Below are positions 7,368 to 14,479 of a DNA stretch of 17,020 nucleotides, in pieces. The notes under the pieces were generated by a model that saw nothing but the letters and a program-made list of their open reading frames with translations, was not told where the DNA came from and searched no databases. Source of the stretch: Arthrobacter sp. (lineage in GTDB: Bacteria > Actinomycetota > Actinomycetes > Actinomycetales > Micrococcaceae); assembly GCA_030147325.1 (NCBI GenBank), contig JASLAA010000265.1, positions 1-17,020 on the forward strand, in the 5' to 3' direction. Both the position numbers and the translations under genes were made by a program. The first letter of the stretch is position 1; the number at the start of each line of letters is the position of its first letter.

Positions 7368-7403
7368 CGCAACGGCGGGTTCCTTCCGGAGCCCGCCGTT
7401 GCG
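7368..7403. terminator. Perfect 12-bp hairpin terminator
   Basis: CGCAACGGCGGG at 7368-7379 is perfectly repeated inverted as CCCGCCGTTGCG at 7392-7403. The loop TTCCTTCCGGAG can add TCC/GGA pairs. It lies 21 bases after the stop of the 80-aa protein gene. There is no T-run, which is common for actinobacterial terminators; it could act on both strands. Confidence 0.65.
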
Positions 7404-7432
7404 CTGCCCGGGTGCAGGCGCCCAGAGACGGA

Positions 7433-7463
7433 AAAGCCCCGGCGGGGAACCGTCCGGGGCTTT
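7433..7463 (-). terminator. Rho-independent terminator of tRNA-Thr
   Basis: On the minus strand a 10-bp perfect stem (AAAGCCCCGG with CCGGGGCTTT, 11-base loop) starts just three bases after the encoded CCA end of the tRNA and closes with a TTTT run. This is a standard intrinsic terminator for the tRNA transcript. The A/T flanks also give a TTT on the plus strand, so it may be partly bidirectional. Confidence 0.85.
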
Positions 7464-7466
7464 CGG

Positions 7467-7542
7467 TGGAGCCTCCTGCCAGAGTCGAACTGGCGACCTT
7501 CTCATTACGAGTGAGACGCTCTACCGACTGAGCTAAGGAGGC
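7467..7542 (-). tRNA. tRNA-Thr(CGU)
   Basis: Read on the minus strand, the gene has a perfect seven-pair acceptor stem (GCCTCCT with AGGAGGC), a D-arm AGCTCAGTCGGTAGAGC, an anticodon arm TCTCA-CTCGTAA-TGAGA with anticodon CGT (plus-strand 7507-7509), and a T-arm GCCAG-TTCGACT-CTGGC. The discriminator is T and the CCA end is encoded (7469-7467). It reads the Thr codon ACG, frequent in GC-rich genomes. It has a strong upstream promoter and an immediate terminator, so it is a stand-alone transcription unit. Confidence 0.98.
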
Positions 7543-7551
7543 AATGCTTCC

Positions 7552-7574
7552 CGGACCGGGTATCACCCGGTCCG
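7552..7574 (-). other. Perfect hairpin in the pre-tRNA-Thr leader
   Basis: CGGACCGGG (7552-7560) and CCCGGTCCG (7566-7574) form a nine-pair stem with a five-base loop. The hairpin lies between the tRNA promoter and the mature 5' end, so it should be transcribed in the precursor leader and removed by RNase P. Its role is unknown. Confidence 0.6.
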
Positions 7575-7590
7575 ATCCACAAGGAGCAAC

Positions 7591-7618
7591 TTTATAGGAG
7601 GTTCCGTCCCGGGGTCAA
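7591..7618 (-). promoter_or_regulatory. Housekeeping promoter of tRNA-Thr
   Basis: On the minus strand TTGACC (7618-7613) and TATAAA (7596-7591) are separated by 16 bases, near the sigma-70/SigA consensus and rare in this GC-rich sequence. The expected start near 7584 would give a leader of about 40 bases before the tRNA. Confidence 0.75.
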
Positions 7619-7758
7619 AAAGGGTGCCGGGGCCGGACGTTCGGGTTCCGTTCATTCGGTGCTCGCCTGCCGGACGCCGGACGGCAGGCCGGACCGGCGA
7701 GCCTTGCACCAGCCGTATCCGCGACCGGAACGGTGACGGCCGGCAAAGGGGACGCCGC

Positions 7759-8487
7759 ATGACGCACGACCGCTCATACTCGCTCGCAGTCATCGACATG
7801 GCGGGGACCACCGTCGAGGAGGGCGCTCTCCAGGAGGAGGCGTTCACCCGCGCGCTCGCATCTCACGGGGTGCTGGAGGGGACCAGTGCCTTCGACGCCA
7901 TGACGGTCTACGCGCGCCGGACCATGGGCACCTCGAAGGAGCTCGTCTTCCGCCACCTGTTCGAGGATCGCGCCACCGCGGTCGCCGTCAACCACACCTT
8001 CGAGATGTCGTACGACAACCTGCTGGCCAAGTACGGAGTGGAGCCCATCCCGGGGGCGGAGGAGGCCATCCTCGCCCTGCGGGACTCCGGGCTGAAGATC
8101 TGCCTGGCCACGGGGTTCGGCCGCCACACGCAGAACATGATCCTGGAATCGCTGGGCTGGATGGGCCTGGCCGACCTCAGCCTCTGCCCGTCCGACGCCG
8201 GCCGCGGACGCCCCTACCCGGACATCATCCTCACGGCCGTGCTCGCCCTGGACATCGAGGACGTGCGCTCCGTCCTCGTGGCGGGAGACACGACCTCGGA
8301 CGTGATCGCGGGGCAGCGTGCCGGAGCGGGAGCGGTGGTGGGCGTCCTGACGGGGGCGCACTCGGAGGAGGAGCTGCGCTCCGCCGGGGCCGATGTCGTC
8401 CTGCCGTCCATGTGCTCCCTCCCGCAATGGCTCGCACCGGACGGGATCAGCAGCGGGTCCCGTCTGCCGGAACCGATCCGTCGATGA
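7759..8487 (+). CDS. Phosphonatase-like HAD-family hydrolase
   Basis: A 242-residue soluble haloacid-dehalogenase enzyme resembling phosphonoacetaldehyde hydrolase (PhnX). Visible motifs are motif I D13-M-A-G-T-T with the Ala typical of phosphonatases, the cap segment RRTMGTSKELVFRHLF with K60 in the place of the PhnX Schiff-base lysine, motif II LATGFGR (T118), the GRGRPYPDII segment (~148-157), and motif III/IV VAGDTTSDVIAGQRAG (D177, D181). The exact substrate is unknown; no phnW-type aminotransferase is nearby. The open frame extends upstream to 7624, but ATG 7759 has an AAGGGGA site about six bases before it and begins just before the conserved domain. The last 41 bases overlap the 3' end of the convergent peptidase gene. 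Confidence 0.85.
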   Translation: MTHDRSYSLAVIDMAGTTVEEGALQEEAFTRALASHGVLEGTSAFDAMTVYARRTMGTSKELVFRHLFEDRATAVAVNHTFEMSYDNLLAKYGVEPIPGAEEAILALRDSGLKICLATGFGRHTQNMILESLGWMGLADLSLCPSDAGRGRPYPDIILTAVLALDIEDVRSVLVAGDTTSDVIAGQRAGAGAVVGVLTGAHSEEELRSAGADVVLPSMCSLPQWLAPDGISSGSRLPEPIRR

Positions 8488-10033
8488 AGTAGCGGTCCAC
8501 GAGGTCCAGCACGCAGTCATTGGACCGGCCGTAGGCAGTGTGGCCCTCGCCCTCCCAGGTGACGTGCACCCCGGACTCCAGCTGCTCAGCGAGGGCCGTC
8601 GACCACTCGTACGGTGTCGCGGGGTCGCCGGTGGTGCCGATCACGACGATGGGTGCGGCGCCGGCGGCCTGCACCGGGGCCGGTTCGAGCACGGGCGGAT
8701 ACTTCCAGGGGGCACAGGTGACGCCACCGAAGGCGAGGAACCGCCCGAACGTCGGCGACGCAGCGATGAGTTCCTGCTCGTCGGCACGCATCTGCGCGGG
8801 GTCGCTCGTCATCGGGTAGTCGAGGCAGTTCACCGCGAGGAACGCCGCGGTCGAATTGCCGGCATAGGTGCCGTCGGGCCGGCGCTCCGCGGAGAGGTCG
8901 GCGAGGTACAGGATGCTGGAGGGGTCCCCGTCGAGAGCCGCGGCGACGGCCTGGGTCAGGGTGGGCCAGTTGCCGTTGTCGTAGAGCGGCAGGATGAAGC
9001 CCTGGACGAAGGTCGAGACAGGAACCCTCCTGCCGTCGTCGGCGGTCATCGGCTCGCGCTCCACGGCGGCGAACAGGTCCTGGATCTGGCGGACGCCGTC
9101 GTCGACCGTTCCCGGGTAGGGGCACTCGGTGGACTGCTGGCAGTCGGTGACGTAGGCCCTCACTGCCTTCTCGAAACCGGCCGCCTGTCCGAGCGTGATC
9201 TCCTCGTTGCCCAGCGACGGATCGATGGCGCCGTCGAGCACGAGCCGTCCGGCGCGCTCGGGGAAGAGCTCTGCGTAGGTGGCTCCGAGCTGCGTCCCGT
9301 AGGAGAAGCCGAGGTAGTTGAGCTGCGCATCGCTGACGAGCGCGCGCAGGATGTCCATGTCGCGTGCGGACGACTCGGTGTCCACGAAGCCGAGCAGCTC
9401 TCCGGTGCGTTCTGCGCACAGGTCCGCGTACTCCTGGGCGTCCGCCTGGAGGAGGGCGAGCAGTTCGTCCTCGGAGGTGTCCACCGGGTACGCCTCCTGC
9501 CGTGCCTCGTCCTGCTCCTCGGCGGTGTAGCAGCGCACCGCGCTGGACCTGTTGACCCCACGCGGATCGAACCCGAGGATGTCGTAGCTCTTCCGCAGCC
9601 GCTCACTCGTCACGAAGTCCAGTGAGTCCTTGACGATGTTGACACCCGAACCGCCGGGACCGCCGGGGTTCACCAGGATGGTGCCCTGGGCCTCGCCCGT
9701 CGCGTCGGAGCGGATGGCTGCGATCTCGATGCTGCTGCGGCCCGGGTCGCTGTAGTCCAGGGGTACCTCGATCGAGGCACAGGAGAAGGAACCCTCGCAG
9801 GTCTCCCAGCTGACCTCCTGGGTGTAGAACGCGTCGAGGGTGCCGGGCACCTCGCCGACGGTCGCAGGATCGGCTGTCTCCACCGCGGAGGAGGTCTCCT
9901 CCGAAGGGCCGTCGGGCGCGAACAGTGTGCACCCCGACACCCCGACGACGACGGCGGCTGCACCGGCGAGGAGGGACAGCCCGCGGCCCACCCTGAGCGG
10001 GGAGGACCTGGGGTCCGGGGTTCCAGGGCTCAT
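8447..10033 (-). CDS. Secreted TAP-like alpha/beta-hydrolase lipoprotein (tripeptidyl aminopeptidase family)
   Basis: A 528-residue secreted serine hydrolase of the actinobacterial tripeptidyl/prolyl-aminopeptidase type, probably releasing short peptides outside the membrane. The N-terminus has a basic start, a hydrophobic core (~19-33) and lipobox VSGC with C35 as the lipidated residue, then a Ser/Glu/Thr linker. The alpha/beta-hydrolase fold begins with the oxyanion-type NPGGPGGSG at 122-130 and GFDPRGV at 154-160. Catalytic residues by motif: S244 in GFSYGTQLG, D470 in GTTGDPATPY, H498 in GEGHTAYG. The C-terminal TAP-like domain is intact, with paired cysteines. It overlaps holB by four bases (ATGA), making it the third gene of the tmk-holB operon, and converges with the HAD gene. 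Confidence 0.9.
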   Translation of the reverse strand: MSPGTPDPRSSPLRVGRGLSLLAGAAAVVVGVSGCTLFAPDGPSEETSSAVETADPATVGEVPGTLDAFYTQEVSWETCEGSFSCASIEVPLDYSDPGRSSIEIAAIRSDATGEAQGTILVNPGGPGGSGVNIVKDSLDFVTSERLRKSYDILGFDPRGVNRSSAVRCYTAEEQDEARQEAYPVDTSEDELLALLQADAQEYADLCAERTGELLGFVDTESSARDMDILRALVSDAQLNYLGFSYGTQLGATYAELFPERAGRLVLDGAIDPSLGNEEITLGQAAGFEKAVRAYVTDCQQSTECPYPGTVDDGVRQIQDLFAAVEREPMTADDGRRVPVSTFVQGFILPLYDNGNWPTLTQAVAAALDGDPSSILYLADLSAERRPDGTYAGNSTAAFLAVNCLDYPMTSDPAQMRADEQELIAASPTFGRFLAFGGVTCAPWKYPPVLEPAPVQAAGAAPIVVIGTTGDPATPYEWSTALAEQLESGVHVTWEGEGHTAYGRSNDCVLDLVDRYFIDGSVPADGTRC

Positions 10034-11223
10034 CGGTCGAGGTCCTTCCGGGACAGGAGGCTTACCGCCATCGCTTCGATCGCGAGGAGGGGCGAGACAT
10101 TGGTACTGACGAGCCGCATGCGTACCTCGTTGATCGCTTCGAGGCGCAGGAGCGTCTCCTCGGCGGTCTCGCGGCGGGCGAACTCCTCCAGCTCGGGGCG
10201 GAGCGGCTCGTTGACGAGCGCCTGCCCGCTGGACACCTGCAGCATGAGCACGTCGCGGTAGAACGAGATCAGATCCGTGAGGGCCCGGTCGAAGTAGTCG
10301 TTCCGGGACCTCTTCGCCCTCCGGGTCTGGTCCTCCTCGAGCCGTCTGATCTGCGCCCGCATCGATGGGGGCAGGGTTCCCGTCTCCGGGGCTCCCAGGG
10401 TTGCGAGGAGGGCGGCCCGTTCCTCGGCGTCACGCTGTTCGAAGGAACTCTGCGCTTCCGCCTCGGCCAGCTTCACGAGGTCCGCCGCGGCGCGCATCGC
10501 GCCCGAGACCGAGCGCAATGTCAGGGGCAGCCGCACGATCTGGTTCCGGCGCTCGCGTGCGCCGTCGTCGGTGGCCAGGCGCTTGGCCACGCCGATATGG
10601 CTCTGCGCCGCCCGTGCTGCAGCCTCCGCCGTCACCGGATCGATGCCGTCCCGCGCGACGAGCAACTCGGCGACGTCCTGGACGGGAGGGAGCCGCAGAC
10701 CCACGGCCCGGCACCGTGAGCGGATGGTGACCAGCACATCGCCCGGGCTGGGCGCGCAGAGCAACCAGATGGTGCGCGGCGGCGGCTCCTCGATGGCCTT
10801 GAGCAGGACGTTCGTGCTCCGTTCCAGCATGCGGTCGGCGTCCTCGACGATGATGATGCGCCAGCGGCCGGTGGACGGCTTGTCCTGCGCCTTCCGGACG
10901 AGTTCCCGGGCCTCGTCGATGCTGATGGTCACCTTCTCGGTGGTGACATTGGTGAGGTCCGCATGGGCCCCGGAGAGCACCGTCCGGCACGCCTTGCACA
11001 TGCCGCACCCGCGTTCGCTCAGAGATTCGCGCTCGCACAGGAGCGCCGCGGCGAAGGCACGGGCGGCATTGGACCGCCCTGAGCCCGGAGGTCCCGTGAA
11101 CAGCCAGGCGTGCGTGGGTGCGCCGGAGCGGGCGGCGCGGCGCAGTTGCTCGACGACCTGCTCCTGCCCGCGGAGTTCCGCCCACACCCCGGTGACCGGC
11201 AGGTCATGGGTCACGGCACTCAT
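10030..11223 (-). CDS. holB: DNA polymerase III subunit delta prime
   Basis: Delta prime is the stator subunit of the clamp loader that loads the replication sliding clamp. The 397-residue product has the AAA+ layout: P-loop-like GPPGSGRS at 44-51 with Arg instead of Lys, a zinc-binding set C63, C73, C76, C79, IIIVEDADRM at 124-133, LLKAIEEPPP at 141-150, and the SRC motif at 170-172. The missing P-loop Lys is compatible with delta prime, which does not hydrolyse ATP in the well-studied E. coli complex. The C-terminal collar domain is present (~300-397). Its ATG overlaps the tmk stop by four bases and its stop overlaps the next ATG by four bases, so all three genes are translationally coupled. 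Confidence 0.93.
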   Translation of the reverse strand: MSAVTHDLPVTGVWAELRGQEQVVEQLRRAARSGAPTHAWLFTGPPGSGRSNAARAFAAALLCERESLSERGCGMCKACRTVLSGAHADLTNVTTEKVTISIDEARELVRKAQDKPSTGRWRIIIVEDADRMLERSTNVLLKAIEEPPPRTIWLLCAPSPGDVLVTIRSRCRAVGLRLPPVQDVAELLVARDGIDPVTAEAAARAAQSHIGVAKRLATDDGARERRNQIVRLPLTLRSVSGAMRAAADLVKLAEAEAQSSFEQRDAEERAALLATLGAPETGTLPPSMRAQIRRLEEDQTRRAKRSRNDYFDRALTDLISFYRDVLMLQVSSGQALVNEPLRPELEEFARRETAEETLLRLEAINEVRMRLVSTNVSPLLAIEAMAVSLLSRKDLDR

Positions 11224-11867
11224 GCCCGGTCCCGGGGCAGGGCCTCGAGGATCGCGCGGTGCAGATCCTCCGGGGTGCCGGAGGCCGCCAGGACGAGGTA
11301 CCGCCCGGGCTCCTGGTCGGCGAGTTCCAGGAACGCCGAGCGGATCCGTGCATGGAAGTCGTCGGGCTCGGACTCGAGGCGGTCCTCGGCGGCAGGTCCG
11401 GCTGTGCGGCGGCTGCGGCCCTCCCCGGGATCGACGTCGAGCAGTACGGTGAGGTCCGGCCTCAGGGCATCGGTGGCCCAGAGGTTCACCTCCAGCACCG
11501 CCTGCGTCCCGAGCCCGCGTCCGGCGCCCTGGTAGGCGACGGAGGAGTCGACGTACCGGTCGCAGACGACGACGTCGCCGCGCTCCAGCGCAGGAACGAT
11601 CACCTGGTGCACATGGGCCGCCCGGGAGGCGGCGAACATCAGTGCCTCGGTCCGCGCATCGATGTCGCCGTGCCCGTGATCCAGGACCAGGGCACGCAGT
11701 TCCTCGCCGATCGGGGTCCCGCCGGGCTCCCGGGTGCGGACGACGGTGCGGCCGCTCTCCTCGAGGGCCCGGCAGAGCAGAGCCGCCTGCGTCGATTTAC
11801 CGGCGCCGTCGCCACCTTCGAGGGCGATGAAGAGCCCGGGAAGCCCGTGCGGGAAGGGATAGGTCAC
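11220..11867 (-). CDS. tmk: Thymidylate kinase
   Basis: Thymidylate kinase phosphorylates dTMP to dTDP for DNA synthesis. The 215-residue product shows Walker A GGDGAGKST at 18-26, the REPGGTPIGEELR substrate segment at 46-58, the DRYVDSSVAYQGAGRGLG motif at 103-120, and a lid region near GEGRSRRTAG. Length and motifs are normal. The GTG at 11867 has no good ribosome-binding site but has TAGTCT exactly six bases upstream, suggesting a leaderless transcript. It leads the tmk-holB-peptidase operon and is divergent from the PLP enzyme gene. Confidence 0.95.
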   Translation of the reverse strand: MTYPFPHGLPGLFIALEGGDGAGKSTQAALLCRALEESGRTVVRTREPGGTPIGEELRALVLDHGHGDIDARTEALMFAASRAAHVHQVIVPALERGDVVVCDRYVDSSVAYQGAGRGLGTQAVLEVNLWATDALRPDLTVLLDVDPGEGRSRRTAGPAAEDRLESEPDDFHARIRSAFLELADQEPGRYLVLAASGTPEDLHRAILEALPRDRA

Positions 11868-11873
11868 GCGCCA

Positions 11874-11879
11874 AGACTA
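11874..11879 (-). promoter_or_regulatory. -10 box for a leaderless tmk transcript (candidate)
   Basis: On the minus strand TAGTCT is followed by six bases (TGGCGC) and then the GTG start of tmk. The spacing places the transcription start at the start codon. No convincing -35 was found at the usual distance. Confidence 0.45.
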
Positions 11880-11933
11880 CCGAGGAACAGTGACAACTCC
11901 TCCCGGCCGAGGTCCGTGAGGGTGCGTCATCCA

Positions 11934-11964
11934 TTGAAGATGCCTGGACCGGGAGAACTACTGT
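11934..11964 (+). promoter_or_regulatory. Candidate promoter of the PLP-enzyme gene
   Basis: TTGAAG (11934-11939) and TACTGT (11959-11964) are 19 bases apart. The -10 ends seven bases before ATG 11972, consistent with a leaderless start there. An alternative GTG at 11963 overlaps this -10 box and has GGGAG seven bases upstream, so the two readings exclude each other. Confidence 0.4.
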
Positions 11965-11971
11965 GTTCCCC

Positions 11972-13165
11972 ATGACCGTCCCGTACGCACCGCACTCCCG
12001 CCTCGCTCCGGATACCCTGACCGTCGCAGCAGGGCGTCCTCCCCGCGAACACGACGCGCCCGTCAACGTGCCGATCACGCTCTCGACGACGTACCACGAG
12101 ACCCGCGCCCCCGAGGCCGGCGACCGCATCTACGCACGGGGCTCCAACCCCACGTGGGACCCGTTCGAGGACGCGCTGGGGGCGCTCGAGGGCGCGGAGC
12201 TGCCGGCGCTCGTGTTCGGCTCGGGGCTCGGCGCGGCCGCAGCGGCGCTGTCCCTGGTCCCGACCGGAGGGGCGGTGGTGATGCCCCGGCACGCCTACGC
12301 CGGTTCGATCAGCCTCGCGGCGGACCTCGCCCGGAGCGGTCGCTTCGAGCTGCGCACCGTCGACATCGCCGACACGGCTGCGGTGCTGGCGGAGCTCGCC
12401 GCCCTCGCCGCCCGTTTCGATGCGGGTCAGGTGATGCTCTGGCTCGAGAGCCCCACCAACCCCATGCTCGAGGTGGCGGAGCTGTCGGTCCTGACGGAGG
12501 CAGCGCATGCGGTCGGGGCCGTCGTCGTCGCCGACAACACCTTCAACACCCCGATCGTCCACCGGCCGCTCGAGGTCGGCGTCGACCTGGTCCTCCACTC
12601 CGTGACCAAATGGCTCGCCGGTCACTCCGACGTCGTGCTGGGGGCGCTGGTCACGTCCGACCCGGCCCTGCGCGAGCGGCTCCTCGCGCACCGGACCCTG
12701 CACGGGGCCATCGCGGGACCGTTCGAGGTGTGGCTCGCGCTGCGCGGACTCCGGACACTGGCACTGCGTATGGAGCGCAGCCAGTCGAACGCTGCCTTCC
12801 TCGCACTGCGCCTCGCCGACCATCCGTCCGTTCGCCGCATCCGCTACCCGGGCCTGGCGTCGGACCCGGGTCACGCGCGGGCGGCAGCGCAGTTCGACGG
12901 TTTCGGCGGCATCGTGAGCATCGAGCTCGACGACGTCGCGACTGCCGACGCCCTCGTCGGCGCCGTGCGGCTCTGGTTGCCGGCCACCTCGCTCGGCGGG
13001 GTCGAGTCGCTCATCGAACGACGACGTCGCCAGCCGGCCGAGCCCACCACCGTCCCCGAGGCGCTCGTGCGGCTCTCCGTCGGCATCGAGAACCCCGAGG
13101 ATCTCTGGGCTGACCTCGACCAGGCCCTGCGCGCGGCCGGGGACGGGCGGAACGCCGACCGCTGA
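11972..13165 (+). CDS. Cys/Met-metabolism PLP-dependent enzyme (cystathionine gamma-synthase/lyase family)
   Basis: A 397-residue fold-type I PLP enzyme of the Cys/Met metabolism family, acting in transsulfuration, sulfhydrylation or gamma-elimination of sulfur amino acids. Visible features, numbered from ATG 11972: the phosphate-binding IYARGSNPTWDPFEDALGAL (53-72; the usual pattern is YxRxxNPT), FGSGLGA (82-88), Tyr109 in the cofactor-stacking position, LESPTNPMLEV (158-168), VVADNTFNTP with D188 for the pyridine nitrogen, and the Schiff-base lysine K213 in HSVTKWLAGHSDVVLG. The specific reaction cannot be told from sequence alone. ATG 11972 is preferred on promoter spacing; GTG 11963 would add three residues. 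It is divergent from tmk with a 104-base gap. Confidence 0.9.
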   Translation: MTVPYAPHSRLAPDTLTVAAGRPPREHDAPVNVPITLSTTYHETRAPEAGDRIYARGSNPTWDPFEDALGALEGAELPALVFGSGLGAAAAALSLVPTGGAVVMPRHAYAGSISLAADLARSGRFELRTVDIADTAAVLAELAALAARFDAGQVMLWLESPTNPMLEVAELSVLTEAAHAVGAVVVADNTFNTPIVHRPLEVGVDLVLHSVTKWLAGHSDVVLGALVTSDPALRERLLAHRTLHGAIAGPFEVWLALRGLRTLALRMERSQSNAAFLALRLADHPSVRRIRYPGLASDPGHARAAAQFDGFGGIVSIELDDVATADALVGAVRLWLPATSLGGVESLIERRRRQPAEPTTVPEALVRLSVGIENPEDLWADLDQALRAAGDGRNADR

Positions 13166-13227
13166 CCGGGACGATCGCCCCCGGCGTCACGGGCGGACCC
13201 GGTCTGCGGCATCCGGGATGGGCCAGC

Positions 13228-13233
13228 TAAGCT
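13228..13233 (+). promoter_or_regulatory. -10 box for a leaderless DUF2516-gene transcript (candidate)
   Basis: TAAGCT is followed by GAAGCT and then the GTG start at 13240. The whole stretch closely resembles the csrA start region (TANNNT, GAAGCY, GTG). No clear -35 is present. Confidence 0.5.
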
Positions 13234-13239
13234 GAAGCT

Positions 13240-13569
13240 GTGGAACTCGTTCTCAACTTCCAGTATTTCCTGTACCTGGCGCTCGGTTTCGTGGCCCTGG
13301 GTATCGAGCTGTGGGCGTTCTCCGACTGCGTGCGGCGACCGGGCACGGCGTTCGAGGGTGCGTTCAAGCGGACCAAGGGCTTCTGGCTCGCCCTCACCGG
13401 CGGAGCCGTCGTCGTCGGGCTGCTCTCCGCGCTCGCCGGCAGGGGCGGGTTCAACCTGTTCCAGCTCGTGGCGATCATCGCCGCCTGCGTCTACCTCGCC
13501 GACGTCAAGCCGGCGGTCAGCCAGACCTCCGGTCGGGGCGGCAACTACGGCCCCTACGGCCCGTGGTAG
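13240..13569 (+). CDS. DUF2516-family membrane protein
   Basis: A 109-residue protein matching the actinobacterial DUF2516 pattern, function unknown. It has three predicted membrane helices: ~8-25 (FLYLALGFVALGIELWAF), ~46-65 (FWLALTGGAVVVGLLSALAG) and ~70-88 (FNLFQLVAIIAACVYLADV). A short conserved loop, SDCVRRPGTAFEGAFKRTKG, links the first two, and a DVKPAV motif follows the third. The C-terminus is Gly/Tyr-rich (GRGGNYGPYGPW). GTG is the only sensible start and lies six bases after TAAGCT. It ends 20 bases from the convergent methyltransferase stop. Confidence 0.85.
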   Translation: MELVLNFQYFLYLALGFVALGIELWAFSDCVRRPGTAFEGAFKRTKGFWLALTGGAVVVGLLSALAGRGGFNLFQLVAIIAACVYLADVKPAVSQTSGRGGNYGPYGPW

Positions 13570-13589
13570 CACCGGACCGCCCGTAGCTC

Positions 13590-14390
13590 TCAGCCCGGCC
13601 GCACCGCGTCCCAGGCCACGGTGATCTCCCCGAGGCGCCACCGCGAGGGCCCGTCCGCGACGGGCCAGCCGTCCGCCCTGAGCGCGGCGCACATCCCCGT
13701 CCAGCGCTGGCGGGTCCCGAAGGACGCCAGTGCGGCGGCATCGAGCCAGGCGCGGTCCATCGCCTGCAGGTAGCCGCGAATGCGTTCGCCCTCCACGTTG
13801 CGGTGGATCAGGGCCTTGGGCAGTCTCTCGGCGACGTCGGAGGGCAGGGTGAAGGCGCCGAACCGCAGCGAGATGCTGAGCGAGACCGGCCCTTCCGTGC
13901 CGAGGGCCACCCAGCTGGATCGCCTGCCGATCTCGTCGCACGTCCCATCCACGAACAGCCCGCCCGGGGCGAGCCGCGCACGGACCTCGTCCCAGTAGGC
14001 TGCGTACTCGTCCTCCCCGTACTGGCGCAGCACGTTGAACGCACGCACCATCACGGGTTTCCGGCCCTCGAGCGGCAGTTCGAATCCTCCCTGCCGGAAG
14101 CTGAGTCCGGGCCGCGTGAGGGGTTCCGCGGCTGCCACCCGCACGGGATCGATCTCGATGCCGACCACCTCGACGTCGTCGCGCACGGCCCGGAGGCGCG
14201 TGAACAGTTCGACGGCGGTGACGGGAGCCGCGCCATAGCCCAGGTCCACGACGAGCGGGTCGACTGCCCGGCGGAGGCGGTTCCCCTGTGGACCGGCCAG
14301 CCAGCGGTCGACCCGGCGAAGGCGGTTCGGGTTCGTCGTGCCGCGCGTGATGGTCCCGAGCGGCTTCGGGGGACGCTGTCTCGGAGGCAC
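13590..14390 (-). CDS. Class I SAM-dependent methyltransferase
   Basis: A 266-residue soluble protein with a class I methyltransferase core. The SAM-binding motif I is VVDLGYGAAPVTAVELFTRL at ~47-66, motif II VEVVGIEIDPVRVAAAEPL at ~73-91, and the later strand segment RARLAPGGLFVDGTCDEIG at ~137-155. The N-terminus is basic and Pro-rich (PPRQRPPKPLGTITRGTTNP) with RLRRVDRWL, a feature of an uncharacterised actinobacterial family. The substrate is unknown. GTG 14390 is six bases after TACCCT on the minus strand, supporting this start. It is divergent from gpmA and convergent with the DUF2516 gene. Confidence 0.8.
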   Translation of the reverse strand: MPPRQRPPKPLGTITRGTTNPNRLRRVDRWLAGPQGNRLRRAVDPLVVDLGYGAAPVTAVELFTRLRAVRDDVEVVGIEIDPVRVAAAEPLTRPGLSFRQGGFELPLEGRKPVMVRAFNVLRQYGEDEYAAYWDEVRARLAPGGLFVDGTCDEIGRRSSWVALGTEGPVSLSISLRFGAFTLPSDVAERLPKALIHRNVEGERIRGYLQAMDRAWLDAAALASFGTRQRWTGMCAALRADGWPVADGPSRWRLGEITVAWDAVRPG

Positions 14391-14396
14391 CCGTCA

Positions 14397-14402
14397 AGGG
14401 TA
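14397..14402 (-). promoter_or_regulatory. -10 box for a leaderless methyltransferase transcript (candidate)
   Basis: On the minus strand TACCCT is followed by TGACGG and the GTG start at 14390. The six-base spacing equals that at csrA, tmk, the DUF2516 gene and senX3. No clear -35 was seen. Confidence 0.45.
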
Positions 14403-14479
14403 GGGCACCTGCTTAACACTGGTGGAACAGGGTGCTCCCGGCATGACCGTCGAACCCCTGATGCGGCAGACTAGGAATC

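Noticed and set aside
7255..7566. Minus-strand ORF with a product containing SLAQSVERLTRNEKVASSTL
   Set aside because: This string is the translation of the tRNA-Thr gene, a familiar false peptide in databases.
7665..7702. Inverted repeats GCCTGCCG/CGGCAGGC and GCTCGCC/GGCGAGC before the HAD gene, possible riboswitch or attenuator
   Set aside because: The stems are short and mutually exclusive in GC-rich DNA, with no known riboswitch motif; not enough to call.
8393..9625. 410-codon plus-strand ORF opposite the TAP-like peptidase
   Set aside because: Antisense shadow; the minus-strand product has a lipobox, a catalytic triad and a normal family length.
10030..11223. holB P-loop lacking Lys as a sign of gene decay
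   Set aside because: Delta prime subunits do not need ATP hydrolysis, and the rest of the protein, including zinc cysteines and SRC motif, is intact.
12871..14397. 508-codon minus-strand ORF over the methyltransferase and DUF2516 genes
   Set aside because: It is a different frame of the methyltransferase and antisense to the DUF2516 gene, with an Arg/Pro-rich composition and no domain.
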